This document shows positions 1 through 11,572 of a DNA stretch of 64,000 bases, one piece after another. A model generated the notes under the pieces. It was given only the letters and a program-made list of their open reading frames with translations. It did not search any database and was not told the DNA's origin. The DNA comes from Acorus gramineus. Its lineage: Eukaryota > Streptophyta > Magnoliopsida > Acorales > Acoraceae. The position numbers were made by a program, and so were the translations under genes. Position 1 is the stretch's first letter, and every line of letters begins with the position of its first letter. The stretch spans positions 8,818,704 to 8,882,703 of the forward strand of contig CM060847.1 of NCBI GenBank assembly GCA_030737835.1, in the 5' to 3' direction.

Positions 1-1040
1 CAGTATTTCCTAATATGTGTGTGCATATTTAAGATAGATGGATGGATATACATAGATGTGTGTCCACAACCAAGTGTCACACTGGAAACAGACAAGTCAT
101 CTCCTTGGTGCATTTATTTGTGGGTAGATTTTGTCAGTTCCATGCAAATGCATTGCCATATATTGTAGTCACAAAAATGCAGAGTTCAGAAGAGGAAAAC
201 TTTGGAACACAATCAACAGAGAATCGACACAATTAAAATCCAATTTCCTAAATATGTACCAGACACTGAAAACCATTTTATTAAAACCAAAATGGCTCAT
301 AGGCCCTTAATGACATGAAAATATTTTACATATTAAAAAATATTTTTGTAAGTTTTCATATACACGTTGCAGTCATCAAAACATGTGATTTTGGATTATA
401 GTTGTGCTTTGTTGCCTAGATTATTACCAGTTCAGATTTTGATTTTAATAGCTCTTAATTCTTCGTCCCATCCCGTTAACGCATCATCGACTCCACTACA
501 ACTACAAGTACCCTTTGCATTTTTTTTGACAAAAAATATGTGAAGTTAAAAAATAACACACACGGAGTAGAAAATTTATCCTTCATAATCAGTTTATTTA
601 GGCTAATGTTTAGGTCACCTTATGGTTAAAATATGTCTTATATTAATGGACTGCAACAACATATACTAGTTACGTGTATGCCCAAACAAAACTCCAAAGC
701 CATATTTCTTGTTAAGCTCTTTTATCAATCAAAATGCTTACACCTCATGCATTGAGGCTGATGCTAAGTGCCTGCCTCATGCCTTTTGTATACTTGGATA
801 ACTGACATGCTTGTGAAAGGAACTCATTTATGCACATACTTTAGTTCTGTGCAATGACCTCAGGGCAGAGGCACACTGGATACTCCATATATCCCAAGAA
901 TAAATGTATAGATTTTGCATTTAAAGTCAGTGGAAGCTCATGGAATTCCTTTCAAATGATTTCTTTAAAAATGCGATATGACAATTGTTCAAGAAAATGT
1001 TACACTGTAATAACATGACCTAAAATTGATTCCAACTAAC
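1..1040 (-). other. GWD1 intron, left edge
   Basis: The last visible exon ends at a GTTAGT donor at 1040. I found no further exon matching the GWD continuation down to position 1, so the whole stretch is read as intron. Short open frames here are not conserved-looking. Confidence 0.6.
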
Positions 1041-2892
1041 CTTTAAAGTCCTCATGTAGTTACCCAAATCACGCAAAAGGCCCTTTTTTTGGTCCCTTCT
1101 GAAATTTGGTTCAGAGTGTATCCCTCGGTCATAGCTTAAAAGCCGCTCTTTTGTTATGCCATTTGACTCCAAAGTTTTCCAGTAAACACTGATGTCAAAA
1201 TCACTATTTATGTAATCCAAGAGAGCCTGAAAATGTCAAATCAAAAGATGATGCATTAGGATATAAAATTGATGAAAATTACCATGAAGAATTTGTGAAT
1301 TACCTGACAGATTACGACGTCATCCGGACTTGTGTTATTGTGCAGCTTTTGATGCCATTCTTCTATCATTCCACCTTTACAATCATTATTTCTCTGTGGG
1401 GAAGAAAATTATTCAACTAATGCTTCAATTTTTTTTTGAGGGGGGGGGGAGAGAGAATGCTACTTGTTAAGCTTCCAAATTTCCTTCCAAAGGGGAATGC
1501 TAAAAGGATTTAATCAGATGGATGTGAACTGAACCTGTATCACCAATATTTCATCACGTATACGCTGCCCAACATCCCCTTCACCACCACGGCCAATAGT
1601 TGACACGATCATTCGCAATATTTCCCTGTACTGTGGACAAGTTTTGTACATATTCTGAAGCAAAATCGTAAGCCTGTCTTGAGCTTTACTGATCTCACTG
1701 CAATCAGAAAAGCTCAGTGGTAAAATGAATTTACAACTAGTATCACCAGGAAAAAGGAAAGATATGATCAATCATAGCAAATGAATTACACATGCAAGCA
1801 ACACATATCATTGTGCTGCTTCACTTTTACCAGTAATGACTTGATTTGAATGAACATGTCAAATTTTGTTAGATAACCAATGACCTTTTTGTTCTCAAAA
1901 CTATGATGGAAGGTTCAATTACCCTATGTCAAAATACATTAATAATCTTCATTAAGACCAGCAATGAAACTTCCACGTCCGTGTTCAGGCAAAAACTAAC
2001 AAATAAATAAGCCACCTTCCAACACCCTTCAAAAATACTAGCAATCTCGAAACCATGTAGGGCCACAAAATTGCCACATTTAATTCCAGGACATTCATTC
2101 AAATATTAGCTAATGATAATGATAACTAATCTAACTATACATACAGCTGCACCTGCAGTTATTGGTTATCTAACAGCATACAATGAGAGTTCAATCAGAG
2201 CAGCTTCTGAAAGGGACTGTCCATCTTTTAATTTTTCTGAACTTTGCTAATCTTCAACCTCCATTGATTTCTTTGTCCTCACCAAACCATTGACAAAACA
2301 GGTTCCTCGTTATTCTCCTAGCCATGCCCACTGAAACTAACTTTGGATATGATGTACACTATATCCCTCCCGTGTTACCCACATTTACAGCAACTAACTT
2401 TGCCACCCATGATCAAGCCGTTTCCTCATATCTAGGAGATGTATAGATGCCCATGTGCCAAGATTTTTATGGTATCTTCCCTCAGGAAAATTTAAAAACA
2501 ATTATAAGGTTGCCATCATAATTGAGCTTAAGATTTATTTACAATACAACAAAATCTAAAAATATACATTTGCAAGTGCTCCATACAAAATTGGAAGAAG
2601 ATGAGATTTGAGGAAATTGTAAGCCAATAGCAAGAAATATATTATACATAACAATGCCTAACTAAAAATTGACATATAGAAGATATTTAATTGTATACCG
2701 TGGTTTGACATTATAGTTCTTATTCCATGTGAGCTGCCTAGTAGCCATGAACCGCATCCACACAAGAATCCCTGCTAGACCCAGTTCCCCAGCATCCCTA
2801 GCCTGCTCTATGAGATTTGCTGCAATATTGAACCTGTCATATTGATAAACAATAAAAATTAATTAATTGTTTCCGATCACGACTAGTAAGGA

Positions 2893-2930
<38 letters not shown>

Positions 2931-5900
2931 AGCAGAAATTGTAAACACAGGATAGTTGTAGAAAGAGGTATTGTGTTCTGCATATATCAAATGGACGGCC
3001 TATGAGATAGATAAATTATTAAGTCAGAATGATGCAAGTTATTCTCTGACCTGTGCATGAACGATTTCTGTGCCTCATTCTCCATCTCTGCTATTTTATC
3101 TAGCAAGGGCTTTGCAGTGCCTCTTCCATCACCATCAACCTTCAACAAATGAAGAATCAAGACATGATGATGAGTGACAGGTAGAACTCAAACATCAGAG
3201 CATCAGCTACAGAATATTAAATAGGGAGCGTGTACCTTTTTAACTCGGTCATTAAAGTCAACATAGAAGTCTGAGCCTTTGTTCTTTATCCAGCGTTCTC
3301 CGGACAACAGGACAAATGGAAACCCTACAAAATCTTCTTGATCAATTTCAATCTCAACAGCTTGCACCTGAAATTTGTGGTGATACATTGAAGCAGCTCT
3401 TTAGCAAATGGGAATGTAAACCAACCATAGAATATTTTCCTTTAGATCGGGCAGAAATCAACTTGCATGAAAAATCAGTCATTTGCACTTCCCCACTAAC
3501 GATTGAGCCAATAACTTAAACTGCTCTTCCTAAACAATATGGATGTGAAAAGTTCTTTTAACTTGAACCTAAACAATTGAAAAAGGACATTAAATGATAA
3601 TTACCTTGTACAGAGGATCAAAAATGAATGTTGTTTGACAAGCCATGTCTAGCAGCACAGAACCTGATGGCAGTACATCCGAAGGTGGTGCCTGAAAATG
3701 TCATCATATCCATAGTATATATGCTCGTTTTGTTATGGGAGTTGTAATAAGCATGCTTATGTTTTAGTAAAATAATCACGGTGGGAGTTTTATAAGGAAA
3801 TGGGCATGCTTTGAATCATGGGGTTTTTTTAGTGAAACAAGCAAGTATACATAAGAAGTAATCACGGTGGGATTGCATGCATAGGAGTATAGCATATGAG
3901 TTAAAAGAAGGACAATATTTACATGCATTTCATCATGGTGGGGTAAACGAAAATGAGCATGGTGGAAAAGAAAAAAAAAAGGAATGTAAGCATGATAGTT
4001 TTTAGAATAATCACGGTGGGATTTAGGAATACGTAGTGATATTTAATAAGCCTGTGATAAATTACCATCCACTCCCCAGCATTTTTTGAAAAACCCCAGT
4101 GAAGTGTCAGTGGCTCATCCACATCTGTCGCCACAAGAATTCTTCTCTTACCAAATGGGTTCATGACAAGTACCTTCAAATTTAGAAAGTGGGCTCATGA
4201 ATCTATCATAACGCAATTAAAAAAAACCATCAGTTCACAATGGATCATTAAAAAGTTATGGCTTACCAAAAGTTCCTTATCATCAATTCTGAAAAGTTTC
4301 TTATTCAGAATGTGACCATCATCTTGTTCTTTTTTTGCCTTCGAAAAAAGTTCTAAAGCTGAGGGAGTTTCTAATATGTCGAGAACTTTGTCTTCTGGCA
4401 TTTCAGATTTTTCAAATGGAACTTTGTTAAGAAGCTGCATAATGTCCCGTCTCTTTCTCTGAATTCTATCAGGGGTGAAATATCTTTTGCTCTGTAGCTG
4501 CCTAGACACTTTTGTATCAATGTCTCCTTTAATGATCTTCTTTCGAATCTCATCAAGTGATGTTCCCTTATCTAACTCCAGTTGCAGTTCTTTTCTGGCT
4601 TCCTCAAATTCCATCTATTAGACAAACAGAGCAAATCCAAGATTTAGAATTATATGTAAGATGTCTTGAACATTAACATTCATATATTACAAAAAGCTAA
4701 GACAAAGCAAAATGATCTTGCATATTCTTCAATCACGAGGAATGAGATTTACGAGTTGTTTGTCTGGAGGATAATTGGGTTTCCCAGCTTTCTCCCACCG
4801 TATATATGCCTGTATTTGCACCAGATCATCAGGTATCTTGCATCCAGGAATAAGTACCTCCTTTGCATTATTGTTACTCTCATCTGTATATTCAGTCAAT
4901 TTTGTTTGGAGCTCTTCCAAGGAAGTACCCCTGGCTATTTCTTCCAATAACTCCATCCGAGCTGCTTCATACTCTTCCTGGAATACATATGTCAATGCAT
5001 CAACCTTTAGAATTCCAACAAACTTCACACTGGAGAACCAGATATCATACAGCTCTCGCAGAGAAGAGTCCCAGAGTATCGAACATATGTGTGCAGAAAT
5101 GTTTTTCCCACCATGTTCCATGTAATTATTTGACAATAATAATGTAAGTGTGACATACAATAACTATCTAAAAACCAAAAAAAAAAAAAACAATTTCAAT
5201 CACTATCAGCATCGAGTCTAAAATCAAATGTTCCAAAAACTCATAGAATTCCAATAAAATTGGAAACATTCCTAAGCTGAGACTCCTGCCCAAAAAAAAA
5301 AGACTGATAAGGCTATGCAATGAATACAATCTTTTGAAGAGAAGAGAACATATTAGTTTGAAGACGCTTCAATGCCAAAAAACCTATAGTAGACCAGAAA
5401 AGCCACAATATGTGTGCCAACAGTGAAATTCAAAATGAAGCTCATAAATTCAAAAGATTTCTCCCATGAAACAAAATTGGGGATCATGAACATAGGAAGC
5501 CGGTCTGTTTTTTTATAATGAATTTACCAGCTCTGTGAGGATTAACCCATCCCAGTAAAAGATATTCATTTATTTACTCAAAATGGGTGGCCTGACAAGA
5601 AAATGCATTTCACATTTCCTTCATTGATTAATATATGAACTTCATTCTGCATGTATCTTTTTGTTCCATTAGAGGGAGACATTTTACAATGTTTCTAGTA
5701 ATGAATGGGCAAGAAATGGTAAATGCCAATTGATGGTTAGGCTCCTTTCATCAGTTTCCTCACATTAAAAAGGTGGGATGTAAAGAGCACTCACATATTA
5801 AAAGCACCCTTATGAAAAAGATGTTGATGTTGCATACTGCGTCAAGAAACTGGAGATGTGATATGAGGATGAACACAAGAACATTCACACTTCAGCACAT

Positions 5901-8356
5901 GGATGACACAGTATGTTACAAAAAGCTGAATTTAAAATATATTTAATCCCATTCGGTAATACTATAGGCATTCTTATGATAAGTAATGCTTGAAACAATG
6001 GTAGAGCAAGCTAGCAGCCTAAAGTCTTGGGTTCAGGTCCTAAGAGTGATACTATATCATAAAAAATGTCAACAGTTGGGACTGCATCCAATCTCTCTCT
6101 CCTCCCAGCACCTGTTATATGCTGTAATGGTCTTATGGCCTTTGCGGCCTTTATGACCATTCTGTAATATCATTGGGTTGCCACAATGCATGCTTTAAAT
6201 AGTTGTAGACTTGTAGAACTGTCATCATATAAATACCGCAAAAAACGCATTAACCGCTTGCCTTTTGTTGTTCTGGTGTGTATGTTTGTTTGCCCTTTCG
6301 TTCCCATCTTAGAAATGCCTGAATCTGAACAAGATCCTCTGGAACTGAAACATCTGAACTGGAAACAACATCTTCTGACAATTGCACACGGAAGTTCTCA
6401 CCATTGTTTTTTAACCTACCATGAAAGTAATATTAGCTGTTCCAAGAACAAGGAATGGAGAAAATGCTCGGGAAAGGACAAACCTAAACATAATGAAAAG
6501 AGACTCACCATGTATTCTGTGCCTCATCAATTATAAGAAATTCTATGGCATGTATTTCAGGATCGTCAATCACGATTCTCAAGAATGAATTGGAACCAGA
6601 CTACAGGAAGGAAAAAAAAAAAGAAAAAAAAAAAAACAGGTAGCTTGAGCATGAATTAGAAGTCTATAACATGATCAGATGAATAATTGGAAGTGTCCTA
6701 TAAACAGTAATTAAATTGTTCTCATAACTTACTTTCATGAAAGGAGTTCTGAGAGCTCTGTTCTTATATAGTTTTGTTCCATCAGGATGGCGAGATGGAA
6801 GGATCCAATTTCTGAAACAGAACACAAAAAATGAATAAAAATCATGAAACAGAATCAGGAAACCCAATCATTGGAATTCATTAAACATGATGGGAATACT
6901 TGTTTCTTCCGCGAATTAAACCCCAATGGAGAATTAAGGAATCACTGTCGTTTGTAACTTGGATATCGACTTGAGATGGGGAACTAGGAGTACGCCTCCT
7001 TACATCAACCTGATGGGAGGTAAAAATGAGTTTAAAATGTTTCGTAAACAGAAATCACTTGAAGCTTGGTCCAATTATAAGATATACCTACCTGCATCTG
7101 AGAATTTCCATCGAGATTGAATTTTCCTGCAAGCTAATGAAAATGAAATAATCATCAGAAAAATAGGCATTTCAATTTTTTTTTTACAAATATATCATTG
7201 GGACACACTTCCACTGATTGAATACATCATTGGGAATGTATGACATCTGTACCCCGTTTGAATATATATATATATATATATACCGGCAATCCATGAATTA
7301 GGGAGAATAAAAGTCTTTGGCTACAATGCGATGCTTTCAGTTTGTGAGAAGGACCGTATGAAAAAAGTATCATACATGTTTATGCACAGCTGAGTAAACG
7401 AACACAAAGGTAGAACTTAGATACATCATATTTGTGTGCAGTTTAGTTGAGAGCTAAAACCTTCATCTAACTATAAATCCAACGGTTGAATACAAAAATG
7501 GTACTCCAAGGCAAGGACCCAGTAAAAGGAGAAAGAAGTTAAACCTTTCTTTTAAAAAAGAAGAATGCATATCTAAAATTGGGAATCATCCATTCACTGT
7601 AAATAAAAGTCCGAAAAAGGCATTTTCTACTTTCTCGATCAACAATGCACATAGGGGAAAAACAGGAACCTGATTTAATACTTCTCATAACAATAGGACC
7701 AAAAATCTTTGTGCGACAGATATGCATACATACACCACCATATTGTCTACAAGGTTTCATCTGCATTTTGTCACAAACAAGACGCTTATACTCGGCAATT
7801 TTTAAAATTAATGGGCTTACCATAGTGAAAGCTTTGGGTCGCATGATTATGAAACACAAAGAAATGCAGATACGTATACTGGTGTTACATGGATCCATTT
7901 TAGAGCAATACTGTGATATAATGAGAAGGTGGGCAAGGTTTATCCACTTCAGACAGAGAATAGCAGATAGAATTTCATAACCTGGAATTGGAATGTCTAA
8001 TTGAAAAAAAAAATTGAGAAAAATGCACCGTAGTTACTGAGATGAAGTGGTTGCTCTCAAATGAGACAAAAAGTTGAAAGAAAAATCACCTCAAATGCAG
8101 GATCTGCAGCCAGCACGGCACATGGGACAACATGGATTCCCCGCGGCATGCGCCAACCCAATTTTGTCCCTGCTGTGTTAAGACTGTCCCCAAGAAACTC
8201 CTTTGCAGCAAGCGATTTCCACTTCCGATGAGCTGATATATCCGTAATAGATGCAGGATGTGTGTGGCCCTTCCTGGTTTTGGTTAGACTATTCCTCGTG
8301 GCAGGCGGACATATAGCCTGTGGGATCAAACTATGATTTCCTAGAGTGTTGCTCAT
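1041..8356 (-). CDS. GWD1: Alpha-glucan water dikinase 1, chloroplastic (5' half, 16 exons)
   Basis: GWD1 (SEX1/R1) transfers the beta-phosphate of ATP to C6 of glucosyl residues in amylopectin, which opens starch granules to degradation in plastids. Exons (minus strand, 5' to 3'): 8356-8090, 7133-7092, 7009-6900, 6811-6733, 6600-6509, 6415-6262, 4977-4753, 4614-4267, 4173-4066, 3691-3605, 3367-3236, 3139-3051, 2833-2699, 1697-1535, 1393-1304, 1226-1041. They total 2307 nt, exactly 769 codons, about half of the usual 1400-1470 residues. Residues 1-89 are Ser/Thr/Arg-rich, as in a transit peptide. Two CBM45 starch-binding modules carry the motifs LILHWG (His131-Trp132) and LTLHWG (His464-Trp465). 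Conserved blocks RWEKAGKPNYPP, GRGGEGDVGQRIRDE and SYDRGIHSEPNFRRDQ follow. The phosphohistidine and nucleotide-binding domains are off the window. ATG at 8356 is chosen because the upstream in-frame codon at 8365 is GTG. The transit-like N-terminus favours GWD1 over the cytosolic paralogue GWD2. Confidence 0.95.
2901..2926. repeat. (GT)13 microsatellite in a GWD1 intron
   Basis: Thirteen uninterrupted GT units follow a short AT run, inside the intron between the exons at 2833 and 3051. A polymorphic marker candidate. Confidence 0.95.
3774..4021. repeat. Three spaced copies of AATCACGGTGGGA in one GWD1 intron
   Basis: The exact 13-mer AATCACGGTGGGA occurs at 3774-3786, 3860-3872 and 4009-4021, with a degenerate relative (CATCATGGTGGGG) near 3930. 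All lie in the intron between the exons at 3691 and 4173. The flanks share GCATGC-rich text, suggesting a decayed tandem array. Confidence 0.7.
5985..6180 (+). mobile_element. SINE-like element in the GC-AG intron of GWD1
   Basis: The sequence has a box A-like stretch (TGGTAGAGCAAG) near 6000 and a box B-like stretch (GGGTTCAGGTCC) near 6030. A body follows containing CTCTCTCCTCCCAGCACCTG. The same body in diverged form is seen at 57050-57190 (CTCCTCTCTCAGCACCCTG), so two copies of one family are present. Ends and target duplication were not resolved. Confidence 0.45.
7264..7282. repeat. (TA)n microsatellite in a GWD1 intron
   Basis: An uninterrupted AT dinucleotide tract within the intron between the exons at 7133 and 8090. 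No other feature is visible in the 956-bp intron. Confidence 0.85.
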
Positions 8357-9150
8357 GTTCCCCACTTGTACACCCTCAACAAACTCCTTGAATCTAACAA
8401 AAACAAAATCATCAAATATAACACTTTATATCTATACATAAATAGATACCATGAAGAGTGTCATTACTTCAAAAACCATATCTAGGAACACAAAGCGTGA
8501 GGACAAAATAACTGAGCATTTCATTAGCTACTTATGAAGATTTAACATGATAAGCACTCAATCATCTCAGAAGCAACTCAAAATTCAGCCTTGAAAAGCC
8601 CATTCGAACGTTAAATTATCAATATCAGGACACAGTGATACAATATGTGATAAAAAAAAAAAGATAAAACATCATAAAACAATACAGTGTAACAAATTCC
8701 ATCAATTACACTGAAGAACTGGACAGCACACCACCTTTTTGTTATATATAAAAGCATTCTCCAAAATTTCCAAATAAAGAGATCAAGATCAAAATCAGAA
8801 GCATCAAAAGTTACATATATATTACCTTTTGAAAGACGTGTAAATTATATGCAACTGAAAATGGTAGAACCCGGCACGAATCAATACATAGTATATCAAG
8901 TTCAAAATCATGCAGAAACCTCAAATACCGGAAAACGAAAAAGAAAACGAAAGAAAAACCTAGATTTCAAATGTCGATTCAATCCTCGAAATTCCAAAAA
9001 ATCAAAAGTTTTCGAACTTCAGATAGAGTGCAATAAAAAAAAAAGGAGAGATTGGAGAGCTCTAGATCACCTCGTATTTTGATCGAACAGGACCCTCTCT
9101 TCTTCGCTTCACTTCACAGAGAGAGAGAGAGAGAGAGAGAGACTTCAATG
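8357..9150 (-). promoter_or_regulatory. GWD1 5' leader: spliced noncoding exon and CT-rich start region
   Basis: The exon holding the ATG extends upstream to 8393, where a TTAG acceptor sits. A noncoding first exon is inferred from about 9150 to 9071, ending in ACGAG before a GTGATC donor. On the minus strand it contains a CT microsatellite (plus strand AG repeat, 9118-9142), typical of plant 5' leaders. The transcription start is not fixed. Confidence 0.6.
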
Positions 9151-9159
9151 AAGACGGAA

Positions 9160-10316
9160 AAGAAATGAAGGCCCCGGCCTTGATTAAACAAGTGAGATCG
9201 GCCTTAATTTGTCGCCTTCCGAGGCGGGGAACCTCTTATGCCAGCTGGCATGATATTTTGTCCGTCGCGTTTAATCGGATTCTGTGATGAACTCACGTGT
9301 TTTGTTTGGAAAGATGAAAATAACATTTAAAAGGGACGAATTAAATATGACTCTCCGTTTTGTGTAATATTATTAAAACTCTAAACTCACATACATAGAA
9401 ATAGAAAATAATAATCAAATACATTTTTTTTCAATATGAGAGTAAAATAAAAAGGCAATGAAGAGAGAAAAGTTATCTCACCTGAATTTTCTAACAAAAT
9501 ATATTATGTAATAATTGAGTCACTAAATCATCATTAAATTGATCAAATGTTCTATTATAAATTTATAACTTTATAAGTTTATCCCATCTATCTTGGATCT
9601 AGTTTTATAATAAAATGATAATAAAAATAGTCAAATATATGTCATTCTCGTAAAAGTTTATAACTTTTTTACACTGTTTATTATATGTATTGATCCTTTA
9701 ATTTATCATGAAGATCAATTATGTATTTTATTAAAATATTTATTTTATAAGATGACACTTATTAATTTTTTTATTTAAAAACTGCATATTATCTTTCAAA
9801 TAAACAAATTATCGAATAAGAAAGCAACACCAAAAAAAGTTTCCGACGGACAAGTGGACGGTGTCAGTTATTTTGAAGAACAAACTTCCAAAGACAACCC
9901 TGTTGTTAATAAAATCACGCTGTGGTCCCATATAAATTTGCTATTTGAATCTATACCAGAAGATTCTATACCAAACATGTGCTTCATGAATTCACCATGA
10001 TGAGATGCTCCAAGACAAGCTAGATTTTATCAAATAGAACAGCTAGAAGAGATAAGGATTCTTATTATATATGAGATGGAGATAGAGATGGAGATGAAGA
10101 TGATAAAGAGAACTCTGTTTTTTTTTTGGCAGATGAGAGAGAGAATTGATTTTCAACAATCTTACAAATGAAAAAGAAAAAAAAAATACATTATAATATA
10201 ATATAATATATATGTGTTGAGGAAGCTATCGCTCGTGAGTTTAAAAGAGATATGGCACACAATTTTTATTGTATTTTAGGGCATTGGGATGGATGATACA
10301 TGTTGAAAAAACTTAT
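9160..10316. other. Intergenic, AT-rich upstream region of GWD1
   Basis: GWD1 promoter side followed by AT-rich DNA with short homopolymers. No open reading frame of coding character, RNA gene or recognisable repeat was seen apart from the G-box listed separately. Confidence 0.6.
9294..9299. promoter_or_regulatory. G-box CACGTG upstream of GWD1
   Basis: A palindromic CACGTG lies about 145 bp upstream of the inferred GWD1 start region. G-boxes bind bZIP and bHLH (PIF-type) factors, and starch-degradation genes are often diurnally regulated. That this copy works in GWD1 control is inference from position only. Confidence 0.35.
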
Positions 10317-10326
10317 AATAAAATAT

Positions 10327-10551
10327 CTTTTTCTTCTTTTTCTTTTTCTTTTCTTTTCTTCTTTTTTTTTTTTTTTTTTTTGTTTCCGGGTATTAAAGGC
10401 TAAGGAGAAGGTACAAGTCCCACTGCCTATGAAACCAAGTTCAGCTGGGTTGTTCATTCACTTTTTCTCCTTGCTAAATGCAAGTCCCGAACATCTTACT
10501 TCTAAGAAGAGGTTAGGTGTCCCTCACCAACTGAGCAAAGGCTCATGAGAA
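10327..10551 (-). mobile_element. tRNA-derived SINE with 10-bp target duplication
   Basis: Read on the minus strand, the element opens with a tRNA-like head: box A GCTCAGTTGGTGAGG near 10540-10524 and box B GTTCGGGACT near 10490. It ends in a long A-rich tail, which is the plus-strand T/C tract 10327-10381. It is flanked by a perfect direct repeat AATAAAATAT at 10317-10326 and 10552-10561. Head, tail and target duplication together are diagnostic of a SINE inserted by target-primed reverse transcription. Confidence 0.8.
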
Positions 10552-10624
10552 AATAAAATATTTGATTTAAGAAACACAAATTAAGTTGTGAAAAATAAAA
10601 ATAGCATACTCATATTTTTCTTAG

Positions 10625-11572
10625 GGGTGTAACTTGAGCAGATTGGATCAGATTGGAGCTCAACCGGAACTCAACCCGAGTTTGGAGAAAGACAACTCAA
10701 TCAGACCCTCAGATTTAAAAAGCTCAACCTGAACCCATCTTGTCGGGTTTTGTTCGGGTTTGAATTGGGTTCGAGTTTAATTCGAGTTTGGTTGGGTTTA
10801 GGCTTGAATTAAAAAATAAATTATTTAAATAATTAAAACTTTGCAGGTATCATTTCTCGACATAACAAACATAAAAATGATGAAAATGATGAAGTAAAAG
10901 ATTCTAGATAAAAATAATTTATACAATTCAAATTTTATTATACATATTAAAAAAATTATAATTTTACTTAAAACATTTTACTTAGATATGAAACAGCTTC
11001 GAATTGGTTTGGGTTACCAAAACCTAGGGCTGGTAAACGAACCAAGCCGCTTGGGCTCGGCTCGGTTTGAGCTCGTTCAATTAGATAAATTAGCGAACTT
11101 GAATAATTTTTAAAGCTCGGTTAGGCTCGGGACCTAGATCGAGCTTCATTTTGTATTTAAACTCGGTTCGTTTGTGTTATAAAAAACTTAGTTGAAGCTT
11201 AGCTCAACTCCTTTGTAAAATCAAAACATTAAATCAATACAAAGTTATACTCGTTTAGGCTTATGAACTTAGCTCATTTAGGCTAAAATTTTATTTTCAA
11301 CCCCTAAAAACCCTAAAATAAAGAAGAACGCTAGGTTCGTTGAGTCTCGTGAACTCGGCTCGGCTCGGCTTAGCTGTTTATAAATCAGTTGAGCTTGAAC
11401 ATGTCAAAACTCGGCTCGTTTACCGAACCCTCAACCCAAACCCAACTCAAATTAAGTTCGGGTTGTCAGGGTTCAAGCTCGGGTTGAACCCGAATGCTAA
11501 AAACTCAATTCAAACCTGTCCAAATTTGAGTTGGGTCATATTGAGCAGGTTCAATCTGATCAAGTTGCACCC
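10625..11572. mobile_element. MITE with GGGTG(T/C)AACTTG terminal inverted repeats (outer element)
   Basis: The left end reads GGGTGTAACTTGAGCAGATT. The right end, reverse-complemented, reads GGGTGCAACTTGATCAGATT, an 18/20 match. TTA lies outside both ends, so a 3-bp TTA target duplication (PIF/Harbinger-like) is possible. The interior is made of degenerate GGGTTCGGGTT and CTCAACCCGAAC runs common in plant noncoding repeats. The same terminal text recurs near 49080, 49290 and 56815. Confidence 0.6.
11027..11430. mobile_element. Second MITE nested inside the first
   Basis: The left end reads GGGCTGGTAAACGAACCAAG. The right end, reverse-complemented, reads GGGTTCGGTAAACGAGCCGA, an imperfect terminal inverted repeat about 20 bp long. 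The interior repeats GGCTCGGCTCGG and AGCTCGTT motifs. It interrupts the outer element, so it is the later insertion. Confidence 0.5.
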
